From positions 1 through 36,858 of the forward strand of contig JAVBNW010000094.1 of the NCBI GenBank assembly GCA_031551255.1: a stretch of DNA of 36,858 nucleotides, given 5' to 3'. Source of the stretch: JAVBNW01 sp031551255 (GTDB lineage: Bacteria > Bacillota > Clostridia > Christensenellales > UBA1750). This document shows positions 1 to 9,285 of this stretch, piece after piece (the stretch's first letter is position 1; each line of letters starts with the position of its first letter). The notes under the pieces were generated by a model. The model saw only the letters and a program-made list of their open reading frames with translations. It ran no database searches and was not told the origin of the DNA. Both the position numbers and the translations under genes were made by a program.

Positions 1-35
1 AGAGATTTTTTCGCAGGGCAAGGAGACGGAAGGAG

Positions 36-54
36 GCGTAGCCGGCAGCTACGC
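36..54. repeat. small hairpin at left edge
   Basis: Perfect 7-bp inverted repeat GCGTAGC/GCTACGC with the 5-nt loop CGGCA. A second imperfect pairing (CATGCG with CGCATG) lies at about 75-100. Both lie just 5' of the family-C repeat at 128-167 and may be part of a larger mobile or structured element cut by the window edge. No coding sequence is recognised in 1-206. Confidence 0.4.
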
Positions 55-127
55 TGACTGGAGCTCGACGCCGCCATGCGGGTAAAGGTCCGCTCGCATG
101 CTCTGCCTTTGGGGTTGGGCGACTATA

Positions 128-167
128 AATATTCTCGCTCATCTTATGCTCGTTTTGGGATTCGGTC
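128..167 (+). repeat. dispersed repeat family C, copy 1
   Basis: About 40 bp beginning ATATTCTCGCTCATC and ending GGGATTCGGTC. It matches the reverse complements of 5423-5465 and about 35028-35071 at most positions. Here it ends about 40 nt before the ATG of the 207-713 gene and reads in the same direction as that gene, as do the other two copies relative to theirs. It could be a shared upstream regulatory element or the conserved end of a MITE; copy 3 lies inside an element with terminal inverted repeats. Confidence 0.65.
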
Positions 168-206
168 ACGATATAGGCGGCGTTGCGCGGATGGGAGGCG
201 GCTCGG

Positions 207-713
207 ATGGCGACCGAATACACGTGGAAATCTCAAAAGAGCGCCGACGATATCGTCGCCGCGCTGCGAGAAAGGACCGACCGGAAGCGACGCGGCAATC
301 CCTGGTCGTTCCGCTGCCGCAATGGCGAAGGCGGCCGGTATATGTTCATGTTGGCGTACGATTTATACTGGCGCCGCAGCGCAACCTACCGCCGCGCATC
401 CCTGAAAGGCGAAATAACTCCGTCGCCGCAGGGCTGCACGATCGCGGCGCGGACGAAGTTCCGCTGGGAAAATATCTGGATCTACTGTATACAGAGTTTC
501 TTTGTCGTCATCGGCATCGCAGCGCTGTTGGCGGGGATTGAAGGGGCCGTTTGGGCAGCTCTGCTGGCCTTTTTGATGGCCGCCTGCTCGCTAGGATGGC
601 ACTTATTCACCTATATACAGGGAAAGGATGAGCACCCGCACGTGGAGATAATCAGCGACGCCGCCCAAGCGGAACCCATCTCAGTCGTCATCGACTCAAT
701 AACCGGCGCATAG
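207..713 (+). CDS. hypothetical two-helix membrane protein
   Basis: A 168-residue protein of no recognised family. The ATG at 207 is chosen over the TTG at 183 because GGGAGG lies 8 nt upstream of it. The N-terminal half (about residues 1-90) is soluble and rich in Arg and aromatic residues, with a beta-like stretch around GEITPSPQGCTIAARTKFRW. Two hydrophobic helices follow at about 95-118 and 120-142, then a short acidic tail. The layout resembles small bacterial PH-like or YcxB-type membrane proteins, but I see no decisive motif. The gene stands alone, convergent with the moxR-DUF58-transglutaminase operon, and follows a family-C repeat. Function unknown; that it is coding rests on the RBS, the start and the membrane pattern. 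Confidence 0.6.
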   Translation: MATEYTWKSQKSADDIVAALRERTDRKRRGNPWSFRCRNGEGGRYMFMLAYDLYWRRSATYRRASLKGEITPSPQGCTIAARTKFRWENIWIYCIQSFFVVIGIAALLAGIEGAVWAALLAFLMAACSLGWHLFTYIQGKDEHPHVEIISDAAQAEPISVVIDSITGA

Positions 714-881
714 CCTCTTTTTTCTTCGAGGAACAGAAATTTCGGCATCCCGCATAATTCCGGAAGCTCGTGAACGAAAGATACTTGGCGATGATCGCTA
801 GGTTTGTGGCGTAACGATAAGCTAACGATTCTCTTTGTCGCATTTTCCTCGTCGTGCTTTCCCGACGGGGGGCTTCACGGA

Positions 882-897
882 GGGGTACGCGTACCCC
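882..897. terminator. palindrome between convergent genes
   Basis: Perfect 16-bp palindrome GGGGTACGCGTACCCC, 11 nt beyond the transglutaminase stop and between two convergent genes. It has no U-tract on either strand, so a terminator role is only a positional guess. Confidence 0.25.
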
Positions 898-908
898 CCC
901 CGTGCCGT

Positions 909-3230
909 TTACGCCTTGGGCATCCTGCGAAGCGCCCTTAAGAACAGGTAGCGCATCCTGCCCACGGCCTTTTTAATCTGCACATCCAGCTCGCCCCGGT
1001 ACGCGTTGGCGTGGTCGATGTCGTTGCGGGAAGGCTCCATGCCGCCGTAGCGCACCCGCACCCAATACTCCGCCACCAAGCCGAGGCTGCCCTCCGGGTT
1101 TTCCACCGCCGAATCGATGCGCGCCGCATAGCTGTAGGGCGTTTCCCCTATGCGCATCGGGACGCCCAGCATCGAAAGCTCGCGCAGAATGTCGCGCCAG
1201 ATGACGGCGAGCTGCTCGGAGCGACCGGGGTGCCTGACCTCGAGGCGGTCGGTGGCCCAACGGCGCTCGTGCGCGCCAAGCACGAAGAAGAACGTCGCGA
1301 TCAGCACAATAAGCCCCGCCGCCGCGTACGCCCACCACGGTATGGAAAACATGGCCCCGCCGACAAAATCGAGGGGCGAATCGTCCTGCGTGTCCAATTC
1401 GGAGGGTGGGGTGGGCTCGGGCATATAGGCGTAGTCGGATTGGGCCTGCGCTTCGGCGCGCGCCATGGGCGTCGCGTCAAAGGGCAGCCAGCCCGCACCG
1501 GAAATATACACCTCCGCCCACGCGTGCGCCTGGTTGGCCTTGACGGTATACCCTATCTCCGTCGACCGGGTGGAACCGGCCAGCAGAAACCCTTCGACAT
1601 ACCGCGAAGGCAGCCCCGCCGTGCGAGCCATCACCGCCATGGCCGACGCGTAGTATGTGCAATACCCCTCGCGGGTCTCCAGAAAGTATTCGACAAAATC
1701 CCGATCCGCGGGCGGATCTTGCGGCGTAAGCGTATAGGTGAAGCGGCGGGTATTCAAAAGATAGTCGCGAATCGCCAACGCCTTTTCGTAGTCGTTTTGG
1801 GCCTGCGCCCCCTGGATGATCTCCTTCGTCAGTTCTCCGACGCTTTGAGGAAATTCCTCCGGAAGCCCCAGATACAAAAACGCGTTGCGTTCGGCGGTTT
1901 CGGCGTCGGTTTCGGGCAAAAGATCCATCTGATACAACTGGTTCATCGCCACGGGAAAGCTTGCCGAGTACGTCATCGGCACGCGCGCGTTAACGAGGTA
2001 GGACGCGTTCATCGGCACGATGCGCTTGGAGAACGCCTCGGAATTTTCGTCGAAATTCGTGATGATATCGGCGGATGCAGGGTCGATGCCGCGCACGCGA
2101 CCTACGGTAAAGAGCGTGGAGTTCATGTTGGAAAGGTGGGTGACGCGCAGCGCAAACTCGCGGGAAAACAACTCGTCCGTCTCTTTGCCCTGCGGGGGAA
2201 GAGCAACGCCCATGATGCCATCCTGCCGGTCGGCGATTAGGGGGTTATCGAGCCGATACGTGCGGATGGACGCGGAGCGCGCCCAGGAAGAGCCGGTATA
2301 GTAGTTGCGCACGTTGCCGCGCAAAAGCCCGGGCGTCACGCTCGAAACTGCCAGCACCTCGTGATCCGGAAGCGACACCGCTCCGCCAAGCCGGTCGCCC
2401 AGCGGCTGGAAGCCCATGCTGGCAATGGAAAAGGAGCTGTGTGGGCGCTGAAAGCCGGTGTAATCGCTGAACAGATCGTTGACGTTATCCAGCATCTTTT
2501 CGACAAACGGCGTGCGCAAGCGGCTGGTATCTTCGGGTACGATAAGCGCCGTCAGCCCCGATGCCATGAGCACGAACGCCATCGCAAGCGCCATCGCCGA
2601 GAGCGGAGCGGAAGGGGCCTTGCGAAAACCTCGCATCGAAAACACCAGCGCGCATCCTACGGCGGCGGGCCATAGCGCGGGCAAGATGACGGCGCCGCTC
2701 AGGCTCCACTCGAGCATGGATACGCCAAGGGCCATAAGCGCCATGCCCAGCGCCGTTCGAAGGCGAAACGCAAGCAATGCCGCGGCCAAGCTGCACGCGG
2801 CGATGATCGCGGAAAATAGCGCGGGATCGTATGCGGAATCGTACGGGGTTTGCCCAAACAAAAAGCCGCTTACATAGCCGGCATTCTCGCTCAGCAGTTC
2901 CCATAGCGCTCGCATCTGCGCCGGGGTAAGCGAGCGCCATAGGATGAACGCGGCGATGCCTGCGGCCGCGGCAAAGCCCAAGAGGGTGTAGCGGTTATAC
3001 AATATGATGCAAAACGCCAGCGTGGCCAAACACGTCCACATCACGAGGTTTGCTATGGGCATGGGAAGGTATTGCCCAAAGAATAGGCAAAGGGCGAGCC
3101 CCGCCGCAAACAGCATGACCGCAGGCAATAGCGCCGCGCGCGCTGCCAGCTTGCCAAGCGGCGATGCCTTTTGCTTCGGAAGACTTGCGCGCCCGACAAC
3201 CCCAAGGGCCTTCTCCCGCTGCGCGCTCAT
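909..3230 (-). CDS. transglutaminase-like membrane protein (TgpA family)
   Basis: A 773-residue membrane protein. Several hydrophobic helices fill roughly the first 230 residues. A large extracytoplasmic part follows, with a transglutaminase-like core at about residues 480-595. The Cys-His-Asp triad is visible: C524 in GYCTYYA, H569 in AHAWAEV and D585 in FDATP. Another transmembrane helix lies at about 630-653, before a cytoplasmic DUF4129-like tail. The family is thought to act in the envelope as a protease or transamidase; the substrate is unknown. The ATG at 3230 is used because it overlaps the DUF58 stop (ATGA); the open frame upstream to 3284 lies inside DUF58. It is the last gene of the three-gene operon. 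Confidence 0.9.
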   Translation of the reverse strand: MSAQREKALGVVGRASLPKQKASPLGKLAARAALLPAVMLFAAGLALCLFFGQYLPMPIANLVMWTCLATLAFCIILYNRYTLLGFAAAAGIAAFILWRSLTPAQMRALWELLSENAGYVSGFLFGQTPYDSAYDPALFSAIIAACSLAAALLAFRLRTALGMALMALGVSMLEWSLSGAVILPALWPAAVGCALVFSMRGFRKAPSAPLSAMALAMAFVLMASGLTALIVPEDTSRLRTPFVEKMLDNVNDLFSDYTGFQRPHSSFSIASMGFQPLGDRLGGAVSLPDHEVLAVSSVTPGLLRGNVRNYYTGSSWARSASIRTYRLDNPLIADRQDGIMGVALPPQGKETDELFSREFALRVTHLSNMNSTLFTVGRVRGIDPASADIITNFDENSEAFSKRIVPMNASYLVNARVPMTYSASFPVAMNQLYQMDLLPETDAETAERNAFLYLGLPEEFPQSVGELTKEIIQGAQAQNDYEKALAIRDYLLNTRRFTYTLTPQDPPADRDFVEYFLETREGYCTYYASAMAVMARTAGLPSRYVEGFLLAGSTRSTEIGYTVKANQAHAWAEVYISGAGWLPFDATPMARAEAQAQSDYAYMPEPTPPSELDTQDDSPLDFVGGAMFSIPWWAYAAAGLIVLIATFFFVLGAHERRWATDRLEVRHPGRSEQLAVIWRDILRELSMLGVPMRIGETPYSYAARIDSAVENPEGSLGLVAEYWVRVRYGGMEPSRNDIDHANAYRGELDVQIKKAVGRMRYLFLRALRRMPKA

Positions 3231-4428
3231 ACAAGCACCCCCCGCACGGCGCCCATATCCTCGCCAGGAGAGATGGCGCGGCAACGCACGCCGCGGCGAC
3301 TGAGCTCCCCGGCGATGCGGTCGACGCCGTTTTGCCTCTCGCTGGGCGTCGCAACCACCACGGCGGCCACGTCGTTGCCCGCCTCGCGCAGCGCCAGCAT
3401 AGCCCCATACAGCTTGGGCGCAAGCTGCGTCGTGATGAGGAGCACGTGCTGCCCCTTTTCGTGCGCCTCCAGCGCGAGCACGTCAGTCAGCTCATATTGT
3501 CCGTCGAATGCGGCGAGCGTAAAATACGCATACATAGGCCCGAAATCCCGCGGCTCGTCGCCCTGGGCCTCGTAACGCTGCGCGCCGTATGCCGCAAGGC
3601 GAACCGGCGCCCTATCCTCGAGCAATTGGTGCGCGAGCGCGGCGGCGGCCTCCACCATCGCATCCTCGATCTCCAGCGCCTTCACGCCTTCGCGGCCGTG
3701 GCGATGCACATCCAGCAAAAGAAGCGTCTTAGGGCGCGCGCTTCCCTCGAATTCGCGCACCAACACGGCGCGCCGCCGCGCCGACAGCTTAAAGTGGACC
3801 CACTTGAGCGCGTCGCCCGGACGAAAAGCGCGGATATCCCGCACGGAGGACACCTCCTGCGCGGAAACATCCGCCGCGTCCATGCGGCCCTGGCGTATCA
3901 GCGCCACCTGCGCGTCGTCCCTGAGCGACATCACGCGCGGGCGCACCGTAAGGCGCAAGGGCTTATAGTAGGTATACCTGCGCAGCGGAATGGTGAGGGC
4001 GATCAGGCCGAAAAGATCCGTCACCCGCAAGGACATAAGCCCGGGCGCATATTCTCCGCGATAGGTACACAGGAAGGCCGTGGAAACGCGCAATATTCCC
4101 CTGGCGGGAATGTCTCCTTCCAGCATGTGCAGCGGCGCGCCGGTCAGGTTGTCCGGCAACCAGTACAGCGCGCAAACGCGCGCGTAGGGCACGACGCCCT
4201 CGTTGTGCAGGGCGATGGAAAGCTCCACTTCCTCGCCTTTTATAGCCTCCGAACTCGAGAGGGATTGCTCAAAGCGGAACGACGCCGCGGTATACAGAAC
4301 ATGCGCGAGCGCAAACAAAAGTAGCGCGACGAAAAACGCAAAGATAAGGGCGTAAAACACATCGCCGGTGTACATCGCGGCAACGAGCACGCCCGCCATC
4401 AGCCCAAAGTAGGCCGCCCTGCGCGCGG

Positions 4429-4432
<4 letters not shown>
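3227..4432 (-). CDS. DUF58 domain protein
   Basis: A 401-residue protein. Two transmembrane helices lie near the N-terminus (about residues 8-48), then a beta-rich region, then the DUF58 core. The core carries the signature VRDIRAFRPGDALKWVHFK followed by a vWA-like strand ending LLLLDV. DUF58 proteins sit between MoxR ATPases and transglutaminase-like proteins in many bacteria and are thought to work with them in envelope or complex assembly; the exact job is not established. The start at 4432 overlaps the moxR stop by ATGA, and the gene overlaps the transglutaminase start the same way, so all three should be translationally coupled. An in-frame extension to 4591 lies within moxR and is rejected. 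Confidence 0.9.
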
Positions 4433-5379
<947 letters not shown>

Positions 5380-5422
5380 GCAGGCTCTCCCCCCGCGGCG
5401 TATCGCCGCTCGCATTTTATCG

Positions 5423-5465
5423 TCGCCGAACCTTAAAACAAGCACAAGATAAGCGAGAATATCTT
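5423..5465 (-). repeat. dispersed repeat family C, copy 2
   Basis: On the minus strand it begins GATATTCTCGCTTATC and ends AAGGTTCGGCGACG, matching copy 1 (128-167) and copy 3 (within 35026-35184). It ends 44 nt upstream of the moxR start in the same orientation as the gene. It creates a false in-frame N-terminal extension of MoxR. Confidence 0.65.
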
Positions 5466-5568
5466 GGGGCAGCAAAGCGCGCCGGATGCAAATTCGGCAC
5501 GCAACATCTCCCACCTTGGCGAGAGACTCACGAAAGGCATGCGCGTTTGAAAAATCAAAGCCCCATCC

Positions 5569-5574
5569 ATTGTA
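5569..5574 (-). promoter_or_regulatory. candidate -10 for the moxR operon
   Basis: TACAAT on the minus strand with an upstream TG (TGTTACAAT, extended -10 style). No good -35 is present (TGCTCA at 16 bp). This would give a leader of about 190 nt containing repeat copy 2. Confidence 0.3.
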
Positions 5575-5660
5575 ACATAATTTGGCGTTTTGAGCAGGAT
5601 GCAAATGCGCGAATATGCGGCTTTATGCCGATCATAGCGTCAGTAGCGCCGCGTAGTCAA

Positions 5661-6015
5661 TAGACCTCTTGCGAAACTAAAGACGACGGCGGAGCGGGAA
5701 AAATGGCGCGAGGCGTCGTCGGTTTGTACTGCGCTCTATTCCCCGCGCACTGCGGTGCTGCGGGGAATTGGCGCTTCGTGAAACCTCCTCTTCCCAAAAA
5801 ACTGAGGTCTCTTTGGGAGCAAGAAGAACGGGGAACGTGAGTTCTGTGCCTCCTTCGTCGTTCTTCTTACTCCTCAAAACCGCCTCAGCGGTTTTGAGGA
5901 AGAGGAGGAACGGCGCAGTGAACGAGCTTTCGCACCGCAGTATGAAAGCTAGCGATACGTAGCGCGCGACGACGAGGCGCTTCCACCGCTGTTTTGGAGT
6001 TTCGCATGAGGTCTA
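5661..6015. mobile_element. MITE-like element, large copy with nested hairpin module
   Basis: The ends are near-perfect inverted repeats: TAGACCTCTTGCGAAACT at 5661 and its complement, ending GAGGTCTA at 6015, with one mismatch in 18 bp. Both ends carry TA, consistent with TA target duplication as in IS630/Tc1-type elements. A related but much shorter element lies at 31183-31310 and lacks the interior hairpin module (5711-5980), so the module looks inserted or captured. There is no open frame that looks like a transposase, so it would be non-autonomous. The right end overlaps the last codon of tsaD and supplies its TAG stop. Confidence 0.7.
5711..5980. repeat. hairpin module copy 1
   Basis: Four stem-loops in two oppositely oriented halves. 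Type-A hairpins are 5738-5768 (stem ATTCCCCGCGCAC, loop TGCG, one bulge) and 5925-5950 (stem AGCTTTCGCAC, loop CGCA). Type-B hairpins are 5792-5818 (loop TGAG, decayed stem) and 5871-5900 (TCCTCAAAACCGC, loop CTCA, 13-bp perfect stem). Conserved flanks include CCTCCTCTTCCC or its complement next to type-B hairpins, AAGAAGAACG, and CGTCGTCG/CGACGACGAG at the outer ends. The other copies are at 12382-12648, 22441-22590 and 24093-24490. Confidence 0.8.
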
Positions 6016-7017
6016 ATGCAACCCCGGAAGGGGCATGGAGGGATATGCATTTAGCGAAAGATCGGCGACATCACCGCGCTTTAGCCGGTAGTGCGCGGCC
6101 ACGGCGATCATGGCGGCATTGTCGGTGCAGCGCTCAGGCGCTGGGAATGCGATTTTCAGCCCCATTTCCCGCCCTCTGCGGAGCGCCTCGCGGCGCAGGA
6201 GGCTGTTGCACGCGACGCCCCCCGCCAGCGCAAGGGTACGGGAGGAGCAGCGGGCGGCCTCGGGCAGCGCGCGGTCGAGCAGCTGCTCCACCACCGCCCG
6301 GCGAAATGACGCGGCCGCATCCCGTGGCGCGACGGGCTTGTCCAGCCTCTTGGCGCGCTCGAGCGCCTGCAAAAGCCCGGTTTTCATGCCGGAGAAGCTA
6401 AAATCCCCACCCGCGTCGGGCTTTTTAAACGAAAGCGCGCTATCTTGGCCTTGCTCGGCCAGCGCGTCCATGTGCGGGCCGCCGGGGTAGGGCAGGCCCA
6501 GCGCGCGAGCCGCCTTATCGAAGGCCTCGCCCGCCGCGTCATCGCGGGTGCGGGCGATCAGCGTATAGGAACCATACCCTTCCACCCGCACCAGGTGGCT
6601 ATGCCCGCCGGACGCGATCAGGCATACATAGGGCGGCACAAGATCTTGATGGTCGATATAATTGGCGCTGATGTGCCCTTCGATGTGGTGTACCCCCACC
6701 AGCGGGACGTCCAGCGATAGCGCGATGCCCTTGGCGAACGACAGCCCGGTAAGCAGCGCGCCGATCAGCCCTGGGCCGTTGGTGACGGCCACCGCCCCCA
6801 CATCCGCAAACGAAAGCCCCGCCCTTTCAAGGGCCAGGGAGGTCACCGGCACGAGCGCTTCGACATGCTTGCGCGAGGCGATCTCCGGCACAACGCCGCC
6901 ATAGGGGACGTGGTCGGCGATTTGCGAGGCGACGGCCTCGCCTACAATAACGCGACCGCGGGCCAGAGCGCACGCGGTCTCGTCACAGGATGTTTCGATG
7001 GCCAGGATTGTCTTCAT
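6013..7017 (-). CDS. tsaD: tRNA N6-adenosine threonylcarbamoyltransferase
   Basis: A 334-residue TsaD of full family length. With TsaB and TsaE it transfers threonylcarbamoyl from TC-AMP to A37 of ANN-decoding tRNAs in the cytoplasm. The start MKTILAIETSCDET is typical. The metal-binding HxxxH is H111/H115 in HHIEGH, and the nucleotide-site segments SGGHSHL and CTDNAAM are present. The ATG at 7017 overlaps the upstream DUF1461 stop (ATGA). It is the last gene of the prfB operon. The TAG stop is formed by the terminal TA and next base of the inserted MITE-like element; the protein still looks complete, so at most a few C-terminal residues were altered. Confidence 0.95.
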   Translation of the reverse strand: MKTILAIETSCDETACALARGRVIVGEAVASQIADHVPYGGVVPEIASRKHVEALVPVTSLALERAGLSFADVGAVAVTNGPGLIGALLTGLSFAKGIALSLDVPLVGVHHIEGHISANYIDHQDLVPPYVCLIASGGHSHLVRVEGYGSYTLIARTRDDAAGEAFDKAARALGLPYPGGPHMDALAEQGQDSALSFKKPDAGGDFSFSGMKTGLLQALERAKRLDKPVAPRDAAASFRRAVVEQLLDRALPEAARCSSRTLALAGGVACNSLLRREALRRGREMGLKIAFPAPERCTDNAAMIAVAAHYRLKRGDVADLSLNAYPSMPLPGLH

Positions 7018-8735
7018 AGGTCGTCTCCGGGCATTTGGGCGATGATGCGGTCGAGGCTTTTCATAATATCCTCCATGGAAGGCGTATCGTCAGGAGGAAC
7101 GACGGGCTTTGCCTCCTCGCCCTCGCCCGCCAATTCGATGGACAGCTCGAGGGTTACGCCCTTGGCGAGGTTGCCGCTCAGCAGCGCGGAGGCGGGCAGG
7201 CGCACCGGCACGCGCAGCGTAAGCGGGGCATCTTCGCCCTGCGCGGGCAGAACCTGTGCCGACGCGGGCGCGACGCTCCATACGGCAGGCAAAGTCGCCG
7301 CGGCTTGAGCCTCGGGCAGCTTGGGCGCCTCGGGCATTGTGTACACGGGTTGTGCGTCCGCCTCGGCGGGCGCATTCTGCGGCGCGGCCGCTTCCTCGGC
7401 CACCGGGGCCTGGGGCATCGCGGGCGCGGCTTCCTGCGCGGCAAATGTGTTGCCCCACGGGGGCAGCTCAGGAGCCTGCGGCATCGCGTACACGGGTTGC
7501 GCATCCGGCTCGGCGGGCGCATTCTGCGGCGCGGCCGCTTCCTCGGCTACCGGAGCTTCCGGCGCAGCGGACGCGGCTTCCTGCGCGGCAAATGTGTTGC
7601 CCCACGGCGGCAGCTCAGGGGCCTGCGGCATCGCATAAACAGGCTGTGCGTTCGGCTCGACGGAAACGCTCTGCGAAACCGGCGCTGCTTCCTCGGCTAC
7701 CGGGGCTTCCGGCGCAGCGGGTGCGGCTTCCTGCGCGGTCGCATCGCAAGCGGCCTCGGGTTCGCCGGAAACGGTTTCCGGTTCCTCCGGCTCAGGGGCG
7801 GGCTTCACCGTGGCAATGTCTTCGTCGGGCATCAGCGGCTGGTCATCCGCATCGCTGAGCCCGAATTGCTCAAAAATCTCCTCGGCATGCGGGCGCTCGT
7901 CCTGGGAGCCATCCAGCACATAGCGCTCGCCGTCCGGCGCGCGCACGGCGGTAATGGGCTCCTCGACGACGCTGGCGGCAAGTCGCGCCGCCAGCGTGAG
8001 CTCCCCGGCGGCTTCACGGTCTTCGCTTATCTGATCCGCCAGGCGCTTCTCCTTGCGCATGGACACCGCGCGGGAAATGAGCGCCACAGCAACCACGATC
8101 GCAACGCCCGCGGCGAAGAGGGCGCCGATGAACGCGGCCAGGTGCACGAAGAACTGCGTCGGCATCATCTGCAAAAGCACGCTGTCGGCCGGGAGCTGCC
8201 AAAGATCGTTGTTAAAGAAGATATGGTGAAACTGCGTGAACGCCGTCTGAAAATTGAGCGCGATGTAGACAGCCAAGGCCGCCACAAGCGCGAAAAACAC
8301 GCCGACGCCCCACAAGAAGCCTACCGCGATGTTGCGCCCCCTGTCCGCGCGCTGGGATACGAGAAACGAAACCGTCCATAGCACGAGCCATGCAACCAAC
8401 CCGAATACCGTACCGTAGCGTGCCAGATCGAACAAATATTTGACATCTTTCATATGCGCCTGATCGCGCTCGGAAAACACGCCGCGCAGCTCGCCGCCGA
8501 TATAGGCGTTGATCTCCAGGTTCGGAGCATTGCCCTTCATATAGTCGATCAGCGAATAGGTGATGTTATCGAGCGTAGCCCGCTCGCAGCCGATCGTCTG
8601 CTCCTGATGAAGGATGTCGTATTCGTGAAAATATACCTGGGGCGTGAACGCGATAAGGATTGTCGCACCCAGCAGCAGCGCCAAAAGGAGCGGCACCGCC
8701 GACACCGCCGACACCCATTTTTGCAATCGTCTCAT
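7014..8735 (-). CDS. DUF1461/TIGR01906 membrane protein with repeat tail
   Basis: A 573-residue protein. The first ~225 residues match the DUF1461 (TIGR01906) pattern: one helix at about 11-31, an extracytoplasmic part with FSERDQAHMKDVKYLF, then helices at about 108-127, 136-160 and 194-222, with FHHIFFNNDLW between the last two. The family's function is unknown. The long cytoplasmic tail is unusual. Acidic and Ala/Pro/Glu-rich, it contains nearly three ~49-residue repeats around PVYAMPQAPELPPWGNTFAA (about 336-480), then a short beta-like segment and an amphipathic C-terminus, SMEDIMKSLDRIIAQM. The ATG at 8735 has GGAGGAAT upstream and overlaps the cyclase stop. The tail may be a scaffold or docking arm; that is inference. 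Confidence 0.85.
   Translation of the reverse strand: MRRLQKWVSAVSAVPLLLALLLGATILIAFTPQVYFHEYDILHQEQTIGCERATLDNITYSLIDYMKGNAPNLEINAYIGGELRGVFSERDQAHMKDVKYLFDLARYGTVFGLVAWLVLWTVSFLVSQRADRGRNIAVGFLWGVGVFFALVAALAVYIALNFQTAFTQFHHIFFNNDLWQLPADSVLLQMMPTQFFVHLAAFIGALFAAGVAIVVAVALISRAVSMRKEKRLADQISEDREAAGELTLAARLAASVVEEPITAVRAPDGERYVLDGSQDERPHAEEIFEQFGLSDADDQPLMPDEDIATVKPAPEPEEPETVSGEPEAACDATAQEAAPAAPEAPVAEEAAPVSQSVSVEPNAQPVYAMPQAPELPPWGNTFAAQEAASAAPEAPVAEEAAAPQNAPAEPDAQPVYAMPQAPELPPWGNTFAAQEAAPAMPQAPVAEEAAAPQNAPAEADAQPVYTMPEAPKLPEAQAAATLPAVWSVAPASAQVLPAQGEDAPLTLRVPVRLPASALLSGNLAKGVTLELSIELAGEGEEAKPVVPPDDTPSMEDIMKSLDRIIAQMPGDDL
7320..7740 (-). repeat. 147-bp in-frame tandem repeat
   Basis: Almost three copies of a 147-bp unit (49 codons) inside the DUF1461 gene. 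The anchor GCAAATGTGTTGCCCCAC occurs at 7441 and again at 7588. The two central copies are close to identical and the outer ones are diverged, as expected of a tract that expands and contracts by slippage or recombination. Confidence 0.85.
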
Positions 8736-9268
8736 GGTACATTCCTCCACAACACCGCTCTGGCCGGGGCGCCATCCCCGCCGGGCAACAAAATCGGAAG
8801 GCAGCAAAGAGTATATTCTCCCGGCGGAGCGGCTGAAAGATCGAGCCCTTCCAGCAAAGCGACGCCGTTTTTCAAAAGCAGCGCATGCAGGGCGTCTCCG
8901 CCCACGCTTGGGCCATCCACGCCCAACAAGGCGGGATAAGGCAAATCATCAGGCCATGTAGCAATCGGCCGCGCATTTCGCAAAAGTATCTTATTATAGT
9001 ACGGCGCTTGCGACATAAACGTTTCAAATTCGACGACATTCGCAGGGCCGATCAGCGCATCAAGCGAAAGCGCCTCCACCCCCGGCGCACCGGCCAGATA
9101 GTGGCAGGGCGCATCAAGGTGTGTGCCCGCGTGCGCCGACATCGAAAGCATGGAAACCCGCGCCCCACCCTGCACCCGATCGTCGGCAAAAACCTGCACC
9201 CGCGTGGGCGGGTCGCCGGGGTAGACGCGCATGCCGCTTTCCACGCGCCGCGAAATATCGATCCACAT
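8732..9268 (-). CDS. cyclase-family hydrolase (kynurenine formamidase-like)
   Basis: A 178-residue member of the cyclase family (PF04199), which includes kynurenine formamidases and related metal-dependent amidohydrolases. The metal-binding signature is clear: SAHAGTHLDAPCHY, with H46, H50, D52 and H56. It is shorter than typical 200-220 residue formamidases but has the N-terminal DISRRVESGMRVYPGDP motif and a complete C-terminal half. No other tryptophan-catabolism gene is nearby, so the substrate cannot be named. The ATG at 9268 has AGAGG upstream. It lies 17 nt after prfB, and its stop overlaps the DUF1461 start (ATGA). Confidence 0.85.
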   Translation of the reverse strand: MWIDISRRVESGMRVYPGDPPTRVQVFADDRVQGGARVSMLSMSAHAGTHLDAPCHYLAGAPGVEALSLDALIGPANVVEFETFMSQAPYYNKILLRNARPIATWPDDLPYPALLGVDGPSVGGDALHALLLKNGVALLEGLDLSAAPPGEYTLCCLPILLPGGDGAPARAVLWRNVP

Positions 9269-9285
9269 AAGCGCCTCTGAGCTTG

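Noticed and set aside
5871..5900. Type-B hairpins as ordinary intrinsic terminators
   Set aside because: Stems are followed by GGAAGAGGAGG or similar rather than a U-tract, and copies occur in both orientations at one site. A terminator side effect is still possible but does not explain the family.
7035..8381. Long open frame on the plus strand, antisense to the DUF1461 gene
   Set aside because: It mirrors the GC-rich codon pattern of the real gene, is Arg/Gly/His-rich, and has no RBS or family motif. The same reasoning removes long antisense frames at 1011-2240, 3164-4324, 13005-14198, 17706-18815, 30038-31054 and 35277-36632.
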